NCBI GenBank assembly: GCA_016713565.1
Contig: JADJOX010000007.1
Span: 1,416,501-1,480,500, forward strand
Source: Ignavibacteriota bacterium
GTDB taxonomy: Bacteria; Bacteroidota; Ignavibacteria; Ignavibacteriales; Melioribacteraceae
Length of the DNA stretch: 64,000 nucleotides
Direction: 5' to 3'
Shown here: positions 1-7,612 of the stretch, one piece after another
Numbering within the stretch: position 1 is the stretch's first letter
How the letters are laid out: each line of letters opens with the position of its first letter
Notes under the pieces: generated by a model
Told to the model about the DNA's origin: nothing
Database searches by the model: none
What the model saw: the letters and a program-made list of their open reading frames with translations, nothing else
Made by a program: the position numbers and the translations under genes

Positions 1-168
1 CAATATGGCAATTTCAACATTGCTTTCAACTTTGTTATAATAAATTGATCCGTAAAAGAAAGAATAAAACAATGGCGCCAATAAAATAACAGATCTAATA
101 TTTATATCTTTCGCAATTAATCTTAGTTCTCTTACAAATATTTTTTTTATTGATTTATAACTTTTCAT
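1..168 (-). CDS. ABC-2 type permease, N-terminal fragment
   Basis: The first 56 codons of a minus-strand gene run off the left edge of the window. The ATG lies at 166-168, four bases after the stop of the upstream permease gene, so it is the last visible member of the same operon. The N-terminus is basic (KSYKSIKKIFVREL) and is followed by a hydrophobic segment (RSVILLAPLFYSFFYGSIYY), the usual start of an ABC-2 exporter permease. It resembles the start of its neighbour, which suggests a heterodimer of permeases. The rest of the protein, including the large extracytoplasmic domain, is outside the window, so the family call rests on this start and on context. Confidence 0.7.
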   Translation of the reverse strand, partial: MKSYKSIKKIFVRELRLIAKDINIRSVILLAPLFYSFFYGSIYYNKVESNVEIAIL

Positions 169-172
169 TTTA

Positions 173-1363
173 TCAACCCATACCAACTACAGATTCATAA
201 ATTTCTTTTAGTTTGTGCATTTTAAATTGTAACGCTGTGAGAATACCAATTATTGAAATTATACTAAAAAAGCCAAGCACTGCAAGCTCATTGTAAATAT
301 CATGATTTTCCGCACCCATTTGATAAACTTTTAAAAATGCGTTTAAGAAATGAGTAAACGGCAGAAGTTGTGCAAACATTCTATGAATTTGGGGCATTGC
401 CCAAATGGGAAATGTAAATCCGCTGAAAATAAATGCCGGTGTATTAATAAAAACCGCGACTTCTGTTGCAAGAAATTGATCATTAAGAATTGCCGAAATG
501 AATAGCCCCATCAAAAATGAAGCGAAAACAAAAACAAACATTAATAATATCAATGAAAGGTAAGATCCATTAATTTTAATATTGTAAATAGGAAAAACGA
601 CACCAATAATTAAGATTATTGAGGCAGCATGAATTATTAAATGAGGAATACTTTTTCCAATCAGAATATTATAAGCTTTATTTTCGGCAAACGTCACCAG
701 TTCGTGAAATGTATTGTGGGAAAATTCAGAGCTTATTACAATAACTGCGGAAAGCATAATCATCATTTGTAATGAAAAAGTTAATAAGCCCGGAACTAAA
801 TAGTTTTCATAACTGTAATTTGAATTATAAAGTGAGGCTGTTTCAATTTTAATTGGGTTAATTACTGCGAATGCTTTTTCGTTATTCAATCCGGTAGATT
901 TTAATTTTTTGAGTAAAACACCACCGGAAATGGTCTTAATTATTTGTGCGCTTTCTTTATAAATATAGTTGGATACCAAAATGTTGGTCGAGTTTTTGTA
1001 AACTATCACCGTTGTACCTTTTCCCGACTTAACATCTTTTTCAAATTTTTTCGGTATTACAAAAGCTGCTTGAATATTTCCTTTTTTAAATTCTAATTTT
1101 ATATTTTCAATCGAGTACAAATTTTCAACTATATTCATTGTCGGTGACGAGTCAATTAATCTTGTAACTTTTCTTGAAAGACTTGTGTTATCATTATCTA
1201 GTATTGCAATTGGAAGATCGTGAACTAATTCTTCTTTATAAATTTCCGCAAATAAAAAGAACACAATCAAAGGTAAGATTATTTCTAAAAGGTAAAGAGT
1301 TCTTCTTTCTTTAATCCTTTTAAACTCACGAATAATTATTTTGTTTATCGATTTCAAATTCAT
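173..1363 (-). CDS. ABC-2 type transporter permease (YhhJ/YbhR-like)
   Basis: A 396-residue inner-membrane protein with the ABC-2 exporter layout: one N-terminal membrane segment (about residues 23-41), a long soluble periplasmic part (about 45-190, with the LPIAILDNDNTSLSRKV strand typical of the family), then five hydrophobic segments between about 190 and 375. It would form the membrane channel of a tripartite exporter with the HlyD-like protein encoded 6 bp upstream and the TolC-like protein before that. The substrate is unknown; relatives export drugs or other small molecules. No nucleotide-binding protein is visible in the cluster. Translation probably continues from the same mRNA into the next permease gene. 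Confidence 0.85.
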   Translation of the reverse strand: MNLKSINKIIIREFKRIKERRTLYLLEIILPLIVFFLFAEIYKEELVHDLPIAILDNDNTSLSRKVTRLIDSSPTMNIVENLYSIENIKLEFKKGNIQAAFVIPKKFEKDVKSGKGTTVIVYKNSTNILVSNYIYKESAQIIKTISGGVLLKKLKSTGLNNEKAFAVINPIKIETASLYNSNYSYENYLVPGLLTFSLQMMIMLSAVIVISSEFSHNTFHELVTFAENKAYNILIGKSIPHLIIHAASIILIIGVVFPIYNIKINGSYLSLILLMFVFVFASFLMGLFISAILNDQFLATEVAVFINTPAFIFSGFTFPIWAMPQIHRMFAQLLPFTHFLNAFLKVYQMGAENHDIYNELAVLGFFSIISIIGILTALQFKMHKLKEIYESVVGMG

Positions 1364-1369
1364 TTTATT

Positions 1370-2347
1370 TTATATTTTAATTCTTACTGTCATTCCCGGT
1401 CTAATATTCTCAATCGGAAGTTCACTTTTTAAGTGAACTTCAAAAGTTTTAAGATCAAAATCGCCTTTTTGGTTTGTTGGTTTCCATGATGCAAAATCAG
1501 CCATTGGTGAAATAAAATTAATTTTAAAATCCACTGATTTATTTTTTAATGCCGGAACTTCTCCTTTGAACGAATCACCTAATTTCAAATTTCCCAATTC
1601 ATTTTCTTTAAGTTGTAATACAACGTAATATTCCCTTGGATTTATTATTGTAAAAATTGGATATCCGCTTGCGATCACTTCGCCTTGATCTGCAATTCTA
1701 TTGGATACTTCGCCGTCAGTCGGAGACTTTAATTCCAATTCCTTATAGTATGCAATTGCTTCATTGTAAGCTCCTTCTGCCTGATGGTATAATCCTTCCG
1801 CGCCATTTTTTTCTTCTTCTCTGGCTCCCTTTAAAACCAAATCGTATTTTGCTTTTGCCGCCTCCATCTGATCTTTTGCTGTATTATATTTAAAATTTAT
1901 TTCGTCATACTCATGAGTGGAAATTACCGAGTCCTTATATAAATTTTCTAAACGATTTTTTGTTATATTCGCAAAATCAAATTGTTCTTTTGCCTGCATG
2001 TACAGTTTTTCAACGGCAATTATTTCTTCATACCTTGCGCCTTTATTTGCCATATCTACCTTACTTTTAGCCGCTTCCATCGCGCCTTTTGCCTGTGCTA
2101 TTTTTGCGTCTATTTCTTTTGATTCCAACTTTGCAAGAATCTGACCTTTCAAAACTTTATCACCCTCTCGAACATAAAGCTCTTCTATTCGTCCAGGAAT
2201 TTTTGATGCCACATCGATTTCGTCAATTTCAACAATACCAACTATTATATTTTCTTCATCATTTAATCCAGCGGCCCATATAATAACCGCCGATAAAATT
2301 ATTATTACTGGAATAGCAAAAACCCATTTGCTTTTTATAACTTTCAT
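1370..2347 (-). CDS. HlyD/EmrA-type membrane fusion protein
   Basis: A 325-residue periplasmic adaptor of an efflux pump. It has a single N-terminal membrane anchor (about residues 8-27), a split lipoyl-like domain (VDEIDVASKIPGRIEELYVREGDKVLKG, written in part), a long Ala/Lys/Glu-rich coiled-coil hairpin (about 70-200), the returning lipoyl half (SPTDGEVSNRIADQGEVI) and a beta-barrel domain ending in RPGMTVRIKI. This is the usual order for YbhG/YhiI-type adaptors, which bridge the ABC-2 permeases and the outer-membrane channel. It lies 9 bp after the TolC-like gene and 6 bp before the first permease, so the genes are clearly cotranscribed. Confidence 0.9.
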   Translation of the reverse strand: MKVIKSKWVFAIPVIIILSAVIIWAAGLNDEENIIVGIVEIDEIDVASKIPGRIEELYVREGDKVLKGQILAKLESKEIDAKIAQAKGAMEAAKSKVDMANKGARYEEIIAVEKLYMQAKEQFDFANITKNRLENLYKDSVISTHEYDEINFKYNTAKDQMEAAKAKYDLVLKGAREEEKNGAEGLYHQAEGAYNEAIAYYKELELKSPTDGEVSNRIADQGEVIASGYPIFTIINPREYYVVLQLKENELGNLKLGDSFKGEVPALKNKSVDFKINFISPMADFASWKPTNQKGDFDLKTFEVHLKSELPIENIRPGMTVRIKI

Positions 2348-2356
2348 TACCTCTCC

Positions 2357-3805
2357 TTAATTATTCCAAATATTTAAAAATTCTTCGCTTTCTCCTGCTG
2401 CATTTTCAAGATCCGATAATGAGATATAATAATTGAACAACGCCGCACTTATCTCAATTTCTACTTTTTCTAAGGCTAAACGCGAGTCTATGACTTCCAG
2501 GGATGTACCCAATCCGTTGTTAAATCTTTTTGAGTTCTGTCTAAAGTTCTCTTCTGCCAGCTCTAATGTTTTATTAAGTTTTTCAAACTCGGCTTGATTG
2601 TTTTTTAAATCCCTGAATGATTTGTTGATCCACAGCTTAATATTTTTTTCTGATCCTTTTAAAATATGATCTACTTCCTCTTCAACCGCTGAGGCATTTT
2701 GAAGTTTGAGATAATCTTTAAATCCATTGAAAATATTTAACTTAGCTTGAATTCCAACTGCCCAGCGTGGTTCTAATGCTGATAAATATTGAGGATAAAG
2801 TTCATATTTTCCGAAAGCGGCAATTTGAGGAAGAAATTCTGATCTTGCCGCATTGTAATTTTGTTCCGCGGAAATTTTTTTCTGTTCAATCATCTTTAAT
2901 ATCGGCTGATTGTTTTCTGCTTTTGCTAAAAATATTTCTATAGGTTCTTTAATCTCTACAAATTTTAACGAATCCGTTAATTCAATTTTTACGCTGTCAT
3001 CAAACGAAATCAAACTTTTAATTGCAAGCTCGGATAATTCCAAAATGTTTTGATCGTTAAGCAAATTTCTTTCAGCTTCTGCAACCGCTACCTCTGCGCG
3101 CAATAAATTATTTTTTGCTATCAATCCTTGATCCAATAAACACTGCGCATTTTTTTGATGTTGTTTTATTGCCGATAAAACATTTTTTCTCGTCGTTACG
3201 ATTTCTTTCAATATCAGATTCTGCATATATGCTTTTGTGACTTCCGATATTGTTTCGTTTTTGATTTTTTCAAATTCATATCGCGATGCTTTTTCTTCCG
3301 CCGATGAATATTTTTTAGCCGCAATTATTTTTCCGCCGGCGAATAACGGCTGAATTCCAATAATTGATGCGGAATTGTAATCTTGATTTTTCAAAGTCTC
3401 CACGAATGGCGGAATTGCCGCGTTTAAAGCGCTGCTTGTTTGATTGAATATATATTGTTTTTGTGCATCGGTAAGCGCAGAGCCGGCATTAATTATATTT
3501 GAGATATTTGCTAATTCAGTTTGATTCTTTGCCTGTAGCTGAATAATCACATTTCTAATTGGGGATAAATCAATTTGTAATTTATCTTCTAAGTGATTGT
3601 AACTTCCCTGAAAATTTATTGACGGTAAAAAATTACCCCAAGCAGATAGGTTTTCGTATTCTTTGGATTTTAATTTTGATTTATATTGCAGAACTTTTTC
3701 GTTATTTCTTAAGGCAAGATCAACCGCTTCCGATAATGTAAGTTGCTGGCAAAAGGCAGATGTCTGTAGAAAAAGCAGCAGTCCAATTATTACTTTATTT
3801 TTCAT
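2357..3805 (-). CDS. TolC-family outer membrane efflux protein
   Basis: A 482-residue outer-membrane channel protein. A signal peptide ends near residue 19 (LQTSAFC-Q). It is followed by two internally similar helical halves with the family landmarks LSEAVDLALRNNEKVL near the start and a long coiled-coil repeat before AEENFRQNSKRFNNGLGTS near the end. It would provide the exit duct for the HlyD/ABC-2 exporter encoded directly downstream. It is separated from the TetR gene by 53 bp and is probably expressed from the same promoter. Length and architecture are normal for the family; substrate specificity cannot be inferred. Confidence 0.92.
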   Translation of the reverse strand: MKNKVIIGLLLFLQTSAFCQQLTLSEAVDLALRNNEKVLQYKSKLKSKEYENLSAWGNFLPSINFQGSYNHLEDKLQIDLSPIRNVIIQLQAKNQTELANISNIINAGSALTDAQKQYIFNQTSSALNAAIPPFVETLKNQDYNSASIIGIQPLFAGGKIIAAKKYSSAEEKASRYEFEKIKNETISEVTKAYMQNLILKEIVTTRKNVLSAIKQHQKNAQCLLDQGLIAKNNLLRAEVAVAEAERNLLNDQNILELSELAIKSLISFDDSVKIELTDSLKFVEIKEPIEIFLAKAENNQPILKMIEQKKISAEQNYNAARSEFLPQIAAFGKYELYPQYLSALEPRWAVGIQAKLNIFNGFKDYLKLQNASAVEEEVDHILKGSEKNIKLWINKSFRDLKNNQAEFEKLNKTLELAEENFRQNSKRFNNGLGTSLEVIDSRLALEKVEIEISAALFNYYISLSDLENAAGESEEFLNIWNN

Positions 3806-3858
3806 ATTCTTTTATTGTTGTTTAATGAATCATTATTCAAAAAATATTTAAAAAATTT

Positions 3859-4446
3859 TTACTTCTCTATTCCATGTTTAATTAAATATTTTACATTAAA
3901 TCTTGTTTTGTTGATTGGAAATTTTTTCGGATCTGTTGCCCAGCAGTGAACCAAATGTCTTATTGCACCGAAGACAAAATCCCTAAAAATGGAGATATCA
4001 AAATTATCGGAAATAATTCCTTCTTTAATTCCATTATAAATAATTTTTTCGCCTTTATCCAAAAACTGGTTATAATATTTTAACAGATCGTTTTCAGCGG
4101 ATCTTTCCAAATGATTTTGTTCATTTACAAAAACCATTGCCAAAGACGGGTTTTCTGAAAATGCGTCGAAAATCAAATCAATCATTGCGTCGAGTTTCTC
4201 CAGACTGGAAGATGTGGTGTTTTCTACAATAACATCTATTTCGAGGTTTAATTGCGACCAAAGGTCTGAAAATATTTTTACCAAAATATCTTCTTTGTTC
4301 TTATAATAAACGTATACGCTTCCGGTCGCTACATTTGCGGTTTCTGCAATTTTAGATATTTTAGAATTGTGAAATCCGTTTTTTGCGAAAACTTCAACCG
4401 CGGCTTCAATTATATCTTTTTCTTTATTTCCTTCTTTTACTCTCAC
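3859..4446 (-). CDS. TetR/AcrR family transcriptional repressor
   Basis: A 195-residue regulator with an N-terminal TetR helix-turn-helix (about residues 10-55; IAETANVATGSVYVYYKNKE is the recognition region) and a C-terminal ligand-binding helical domain, possibly of the YsiA/FadR-like type. The start is a GTG at 4444-4446; the only nearby upstream ATG is followed at once by a stop. It is the first gene of the export operon. A palindrome lies on its own promoter, so it most likely represses itself and the exporter until an inducer binds. The inducer is unknown. Confidence 0.88.
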   Translation of the reverse strand: MRVKEGNKEKDIIEAAVEVFAKNGFHNSKISKIAETANVATGSVYVYYKNKEDILVKIFSDLWSQLNLEIDVIVENTTSSSLEKLDAMIDLIFDAFSENPSLAMVFVNEQNHLERSAENDLLKYYNQFLDKGEKIIYNGIKEGIISDNFDISIFRDFVFGAIRHLVHCWATDPKKFPINKTRFNVKYLIKHGIEK

Positions 4447-4462
4447 TTTAACAATCCATAAA

Positions 4463-4505
4463 TGAACGATGGTTCAAAAATAATATTGAAAAAGAAAATT
4501 GTCAA
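4463..4505 (-). promoter_or_regulatory. Promoter and probable TetR operator of the export operon
   Basis: Read on the minus strand there is TTGACA (the TTG is 4505-4503), exactly 20 nt, then TATTTTTG (4482-4475). This matches the Bacteroidota -33/-7 pattern TTG-N19-21-TAnnTTTG. A palindrome TGAAC-GATG-GTTCA (4463-4476) overlaps the -7 box and the expected transcription start. Placement about 17 bp before the TetR start codon fits autorepression. The sequence pattern is seen directly; binding is inferred. Confidence 0.7.
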
Positions 4506-4516
4506 GAAATATTTTA

Positions 4517-4948
4517 CTATTCCGCTTTAAATTCTATTTTTTTATGTGTTCCGTCACAAAAAGGTTTGTTTGATGATTGTCCGCATCTGCAAAGGAAAAA
4601 TTTTTCGCCGTCTTTAACTGTTTCGCCCGATAATTTAACAATACTTAAATTGCCTTCAACCATAAGCGGACCATTGGGCATTAACGTTATTTTTGTTTTT
4701 TCCATTTTTTTAATATCCTCTTTTAATTCTAAATCTATTAATTCATATTTTAACGCTCCGGAAGGACACCTTTCTATTACGCTTATTATTTCGGATTGAT
4801 CGGCTCCGGCAATATTTATCCAAGGTTTTTTAGATGTATTAAACACACTCGGCAAACCTCTTACACATTCTGCCGCATGAATGCAAACATCCGGCGCAAA
4901 ACTAACTATAATTTTATCAGATTTATATTTTACTCTTTTCTCTTCCAT
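4517..4948 (-). CDS. Two-domain iron-sulfur protein: Fer4_19-like plus CDGSH
   Basis: A 143-residue cytoplasmic protein. The N-terminal part has the divergent single-cluster ferredoxin pattern CIHAAEC ... ERCPSGAL (about residues 20-65). The C-terminal part is a CDGSH zinc-finger-like domain with all ligands: CRC-GQSSNKPF-CDGTH (three Cys and one His for a 2Fe-2S cluster). The two-domain arrangement is known in bacteria as a small redox or iron-sulfur protein of uncertain role. I chose ATG 4946-4948 because a purine-rich site sits before it; a GTG two codons upstream (4954) is possible. It is the last gene of the YceI-MarR-SDR operon, 16 bp after the SDR gene. Confidence 0.85.
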   Translation of the reverse strand: MEEKRVKYKSDKIIVSFAPDVCIHAAECVRGLPSVFNTSKKPWINIAGADQSEIISVIERCPSGALKYELIDLELKEDIKKMEKTKITLMPNGPLMVEGNLSIVKLSGETVKDGEKFFLCRCGQSSNKPFCDGTHKKIEFKAE

Positions 4949-4964
4949 AATCACTTTCTTTTTT

Positions 4965-5651
4965 TTACCAAAAAATTTCTTTTTTATCTCTAAAAACTTT
5001 TCCGGTTAAATTTTGTGTGGCTTCGTTTGCGAGCCAGACTATTGTTTCCGCACCTTTTTCAACAGATCTCGGGGCGTTTTTTCCTCCCATATCAGTTCTA
5101 ACCCAACCGGGACAAACCGCGTTTACGCTAATTTTTTTATCCGAAAGATTGTTTGAAAATTGAATAGTAACCGCACTTAACGCTGTTTTAGAAATTGAAT
5201 ATGCAGCAGTTGAATCACCCATTTCACCAAGTAGACCCAAACCACTATGAACATTTATTATTCTTCCGCCGTTTGGCATAAACTGAAGAAAGTTCTGGAT
5301 AACCAAAAGCGGTCCTAATGAATTTGTGATAAATGTTTTCATAACCGATTCAGAATCTACTGAATCTATTTTCTTTTGATTTGGTAAAATTCCGGCATTG
5401 TTAATTAAAACATCTAATTTTGCGTTAAAACTTTTAAATTTTTCAGCTGCTGTTTTTATACTTTTTTCATCAGAAACGTCCAAATCTAAAAAATCAACGT
5501 GTTCAAACTTTTCTTTAAGAATTTTAACAGCCTTTTTTCCGTTTTCAATTTTTCTTGATGTTATAAAAACTTTATAATTTAATTTCAATAATTGTCCAGC
5601 TACTTCAAATCCAATTCCACGGTTAGAACCTGTTACTAAAGCTGATTTCAT
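4965..5651 (-). CDS. Short-chain dehydrogenase/reductase (SDR)
   Basis: A 228-residue NAD(P)-dependent oxidoreductase of the classical SDR type. Visible motifs are the dinucleotide-binding TGSNRGIG (about residues 7-14), NNAG (about 85-88), and the catalytic Tyr-x-x-x-Lys in AAYSISK (about 150-156). PGWVRTDMGG follows in the usual place. It resembles carbonyl reductase-like SDRs. The substrate is unknown. It is encoded 7 bp after the MarR gene, so it is probably induced together with YceI and the CDGSH protein when the MarR repressor is released, perhaps for detoxification of reactive carbonyls or quinones (inference). Confidence 0.88.
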   Translation of the reverse strand: MKSALVTGSNRGIGFEVAGQLLKLNYKVFITSRKIENGKKAVKILKEKFEHVDFLDLDVSDEKSIKTAAEKFKSFNAKLDVLINNAGILPNQKKIDSVDSESVMKTFITNSLGPLLVIQNFLQFMPNGGRIINVHSGLGLLGEMGDSTAAYSISKTALSAVTIQFSNNLSDKKISVNAVCPGWVRTDMGGKNAPRSVEKGAETIVWLANEATQNLTGKVFRDKKEIFW

Positions 5652-5658
5652 TTTTGTT

Positions 5659-6108
5659 TTATCCGCGCATCTTATCTAACAGTTCGTTTAAAATTTGTAT
5701 TTCATTTATTGTAAGAGTGCTGAACGTTTTTTCAAACTCATTATCTATTTGATCGAGATCATTTAAAACTTGTAAACCATATTCAGTAATATTTATATCC
5801 GATTTTCTTCGGTCTTTTTTACATGTGTTTCTAATAAGAAGTTTTTTTATTCTTAGTCTTTCAACCAATCGCGACGTATCCGACATTTTATCCAACATCC
5901 TTTCACGCAACGTATTTACAGAAACCGGATTTGGATGCTGACCTCTTAAAATTCTAAGTATATTATACTGTGTGCCGGTTATTCCATATTGATCAAAAAA
6001 CTTCTTCTGATAATTCATCAACCAGCCGTGACTATAAATTAAATTCACGGCTAGTTTCTGAAAATCGGACTTAAATTTTTTCTGCTTAATTTCTTCTTCT
6101 AATTTCAT
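5659..6108 (-). CDS. MarR family transcriptional regulator
   Basis: A 149-residue winged-helix regulator. The core reads QYGITGTQYNILRILRG, then VNTLRERMLDKMSDTSRLVERL (recognition helix) and KKDRRKSDINITEYG (wing), which is the MarR signature. The protein lies 6 bp after yceI-like and 7 bp before the SDR gene, inside the operon it most likely controls. Two tandem palindromes with a GTTGCAAC/GTTATAAC core overlap the operon promoter and are natural operator candidates. The signal it senses (phenolics, oxidants or other) cannot be read from the sequence. Confidence 0.9.
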   Translation of the reverse strand: MKLEEEIKQKKFKSDFQKLAVNLIYSHGWLMNYQKKFFDQYGITGTQYNILRILRGQHPNPVSVNTLRERMLDKMSDTSRLVERLRIKKLLIRNTCKKDRRKSDINITEYGLQVLNDLDQIDNEFEKTFSTLTINEIQILNELLDKMRG

Positions 6109-6114
6109 TACAAA

Positions 6115-6699
6115 TTATTTTTTATTCAACTCAAGATTTATATTAATTGTAACATCTTCACTGACCACTAATCCGCCGGTCTCCAATGCTGCGTTCCATT
6201 TCAAACCATAATCAAATCTGTTAATCACTCCCGAAATTTTAAATCCTGCTTTTGTGTTTCCCCACGGATCTTTAACCGTTCCATTATATTTTACATCCAA
6301 TGTAACTGATTTTGTCACATCTCGTATTGTTAAATCACCGACTAATTTATAATTTTTTTCGCTTACTTTCTTAAATGATTTTCCAATGAAAGTCATTTTA
6401 GGAAATTTTTCTGCGTTAAAGAAATCATCTGATTTTAAGTGCTGATCTCTTTTTTCATTGTCTGTGTTAATACTGTTTACATCTGCTGAAAAATTTATTT
6501 TGGCATCTTCAAAATTATTGTCGCTTTTTGATTCTACAGAAATGTCAAAATTATCAAACTGACCTTCTGTTTCGGTAATTATCATGTGGGTAACGCTAAA
6601 ACCGATTTTTGAATGTGACTTGTCAATTGACCATGTTGTTTGAGCAAAATTAACTCCCGCTATTAACAAAAGTATTGCGGCGATTTTTATTGTTTTCAT
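6115..6699 (-). CDS. YceI family periplasmic protein
   Basis: A 194-residue exported protein. The signal peptide ends near residue 19 (IAGVNFA-Q). The mature part starts with TTWSIDKSHSKIGFSVTHM, the classical YceI opening, and continues as an all-beta lipocalin-like barrel that in relatives binds polyprenoid lipids (isoprenoid quinones). Its length is normal. It is the first gene of a four-gene operon with MarR, SDR and CDGSH-ferredoxin genes. YceI next to MarR is a recurrent arrangement in bacteria, so induction by the MarR ligand is likely. Confidence 0.92.
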   Translation of the reverse strand: MKTIKIAAILLLIAGVNFAQTTWSIDKSHSKIGFSVTHMIITETEGQFDNFDISVESKSDNNFEDAKINFSADVNSINTDNEKRDQHLKSDDFFNAEKFPKMTFIGKSFKKVSEKNYKLVGDLTIRDVTKSVTLDVKYNGTVKDPWGNTKAGFKISGVINRFDYGLKWNAALETGGLVVSEDVTININLELNKK

Positions 6700-6745
6700 T
6701 TTTGTTTCCTTTTTTATGTTAAGATAATTTGTCTTATTTATAATT

Positions 6746-6779
6746 CAAATATACGTTATAACATTTGATGTTGCAACAT
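6746..6779 (-). promoter_or_regulatory. Promoter with tandem MarR-type operators ahead of the YceI operon
   Basis: On the minus strand a TTG (6776-6774) and TATATTTG (6753-6746) are 20 nt apart, matching the Bacteroidota promoter pattern. The -33 TTG lies inside a perfect 12-bp palindrome ATGTTGCAACAT (6768-6779). A second near-identical palindrome ACGTTATAACAT (6753-6764, one mismatch from ATGTTATAACAT) abuts the -7 box. Their centres are 15 bp apart. Two sites across the promoter suit repression by the MarR encoded in the operon; this last step is inference. Confidence 0.72.
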
Positions 6780-6895
6780 ATATTTTTGTCTTCTTCCAAA
6801 AAAATTCTGTTTCGGCTTTTAGCTAAATGAAGATTGTTATGAAATGCTTCTGATTTTGAATTGTTTTTCTCTTTTTATTTCCTTGTTTTTCTTCT

Positions 6896-7525
6896 TTAGT
6901 GGCAATTACACGAACACGTTATTGAAGCGGATTTGGATTTTTCAATGGCCTCTTTTCCTTCTTTAAATGAAAAATAGGCAATACCAATTGACCCAAGAAT
7001 GTCTAAATATCCCACTTGAAAAATCTCATAAGCGGCGCTTGAGAAAAGCAGGACAAACGAAAGATAAAAACAGGTTTTCGTACAATTTGCATCGGCAACA
7101 ATAGCGTCTGAATTTAGCGCCTTTCCCACTTTTAACTTTTTACGCATTAAAAAATACATCGTTAAAATTGATATAATAGAAATTATAATTCCGACAACGG
7201 TGCTTTCCGGTTTTTGATTATATATTATCTTTAGAATTGATCCGAGAATCAACCCAGCTGTTAAAATATAAAATGAAATTCCGGTAATTTTAAGGGCGGT
7301 TCTTTCAAAATTGTCGCGCTGTTCAACAGAGTTTTTCTGCATTCTCAATATCATGTGAAGAATTCCGATACCGGAAATTACTTCTACAAAACTATCTAAA
7401 CCAAAACCGAACAACGCCAACGTTTCTTCTTCGGCGCCAAATAAAATAGAAAAAAATCCTTCGGCCAGATTATAAAGAATTGTCAAAATTGCAAGATTCT
7501 TTGCTATATATATATTGTTATTCAT
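6896..7525 (-). CDS. Cation-diffusion-facilitator-like membrane protein with Cys-rich tail
   Basis: A 209-residue integral membrane protein with about six hydrophobic segments. LFGFGLDSFVEVISGIG (about residues 38-54) and ALNSDAIVADANCTKTCFYLS (about 136-156, given in part) resemble the metal-binding Asp/His positions of cation diffusion facilitators, but the cytoplasmic C-terminal domain of CDF proteins is missing. The protein ends in a metal-ligand-like CSCNCH. It may move a divalent metal or act as a truncated CDF homologue. It stands alone, divergent from the BASS-type transporter 87 bp away. The family call is moderately sure; the substrate is unknown. Confidence 0.68.
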   Translation of the reverse strand: MNNNIYIAKNLAILTILYNLAEGFFSILFGAEEETLALFGFGLDSFVEVISGIGILHMILRMQKNSVEQRDNFERTALKITGISFYILTAGLILGSILKIIYNQKPESTVVGIIISIISILTMYFLMRKKLKVGKALNSDAIVADANCTKTCFYLSFVLLFSSAAYEIFQVGYLDILGSIGIAYFSFKEGKEAIEKSKSASITCSCNCH

Positions 7526-7612
7526 TATTTTACTTTCAAAAAAATTTTTATAAACTTATTTTTTTAAATGATTTATAATCAACTATTTTGATAAATTTTC
7601 TGTTTTGATCTC

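Noticed and set aside
1657..2283. Overlapping short plus-strand open frames opposite the HlyD-like gene
   Set aside because: They are antisense to a clear HlyD-like gene and have no family motif or ribosome site.
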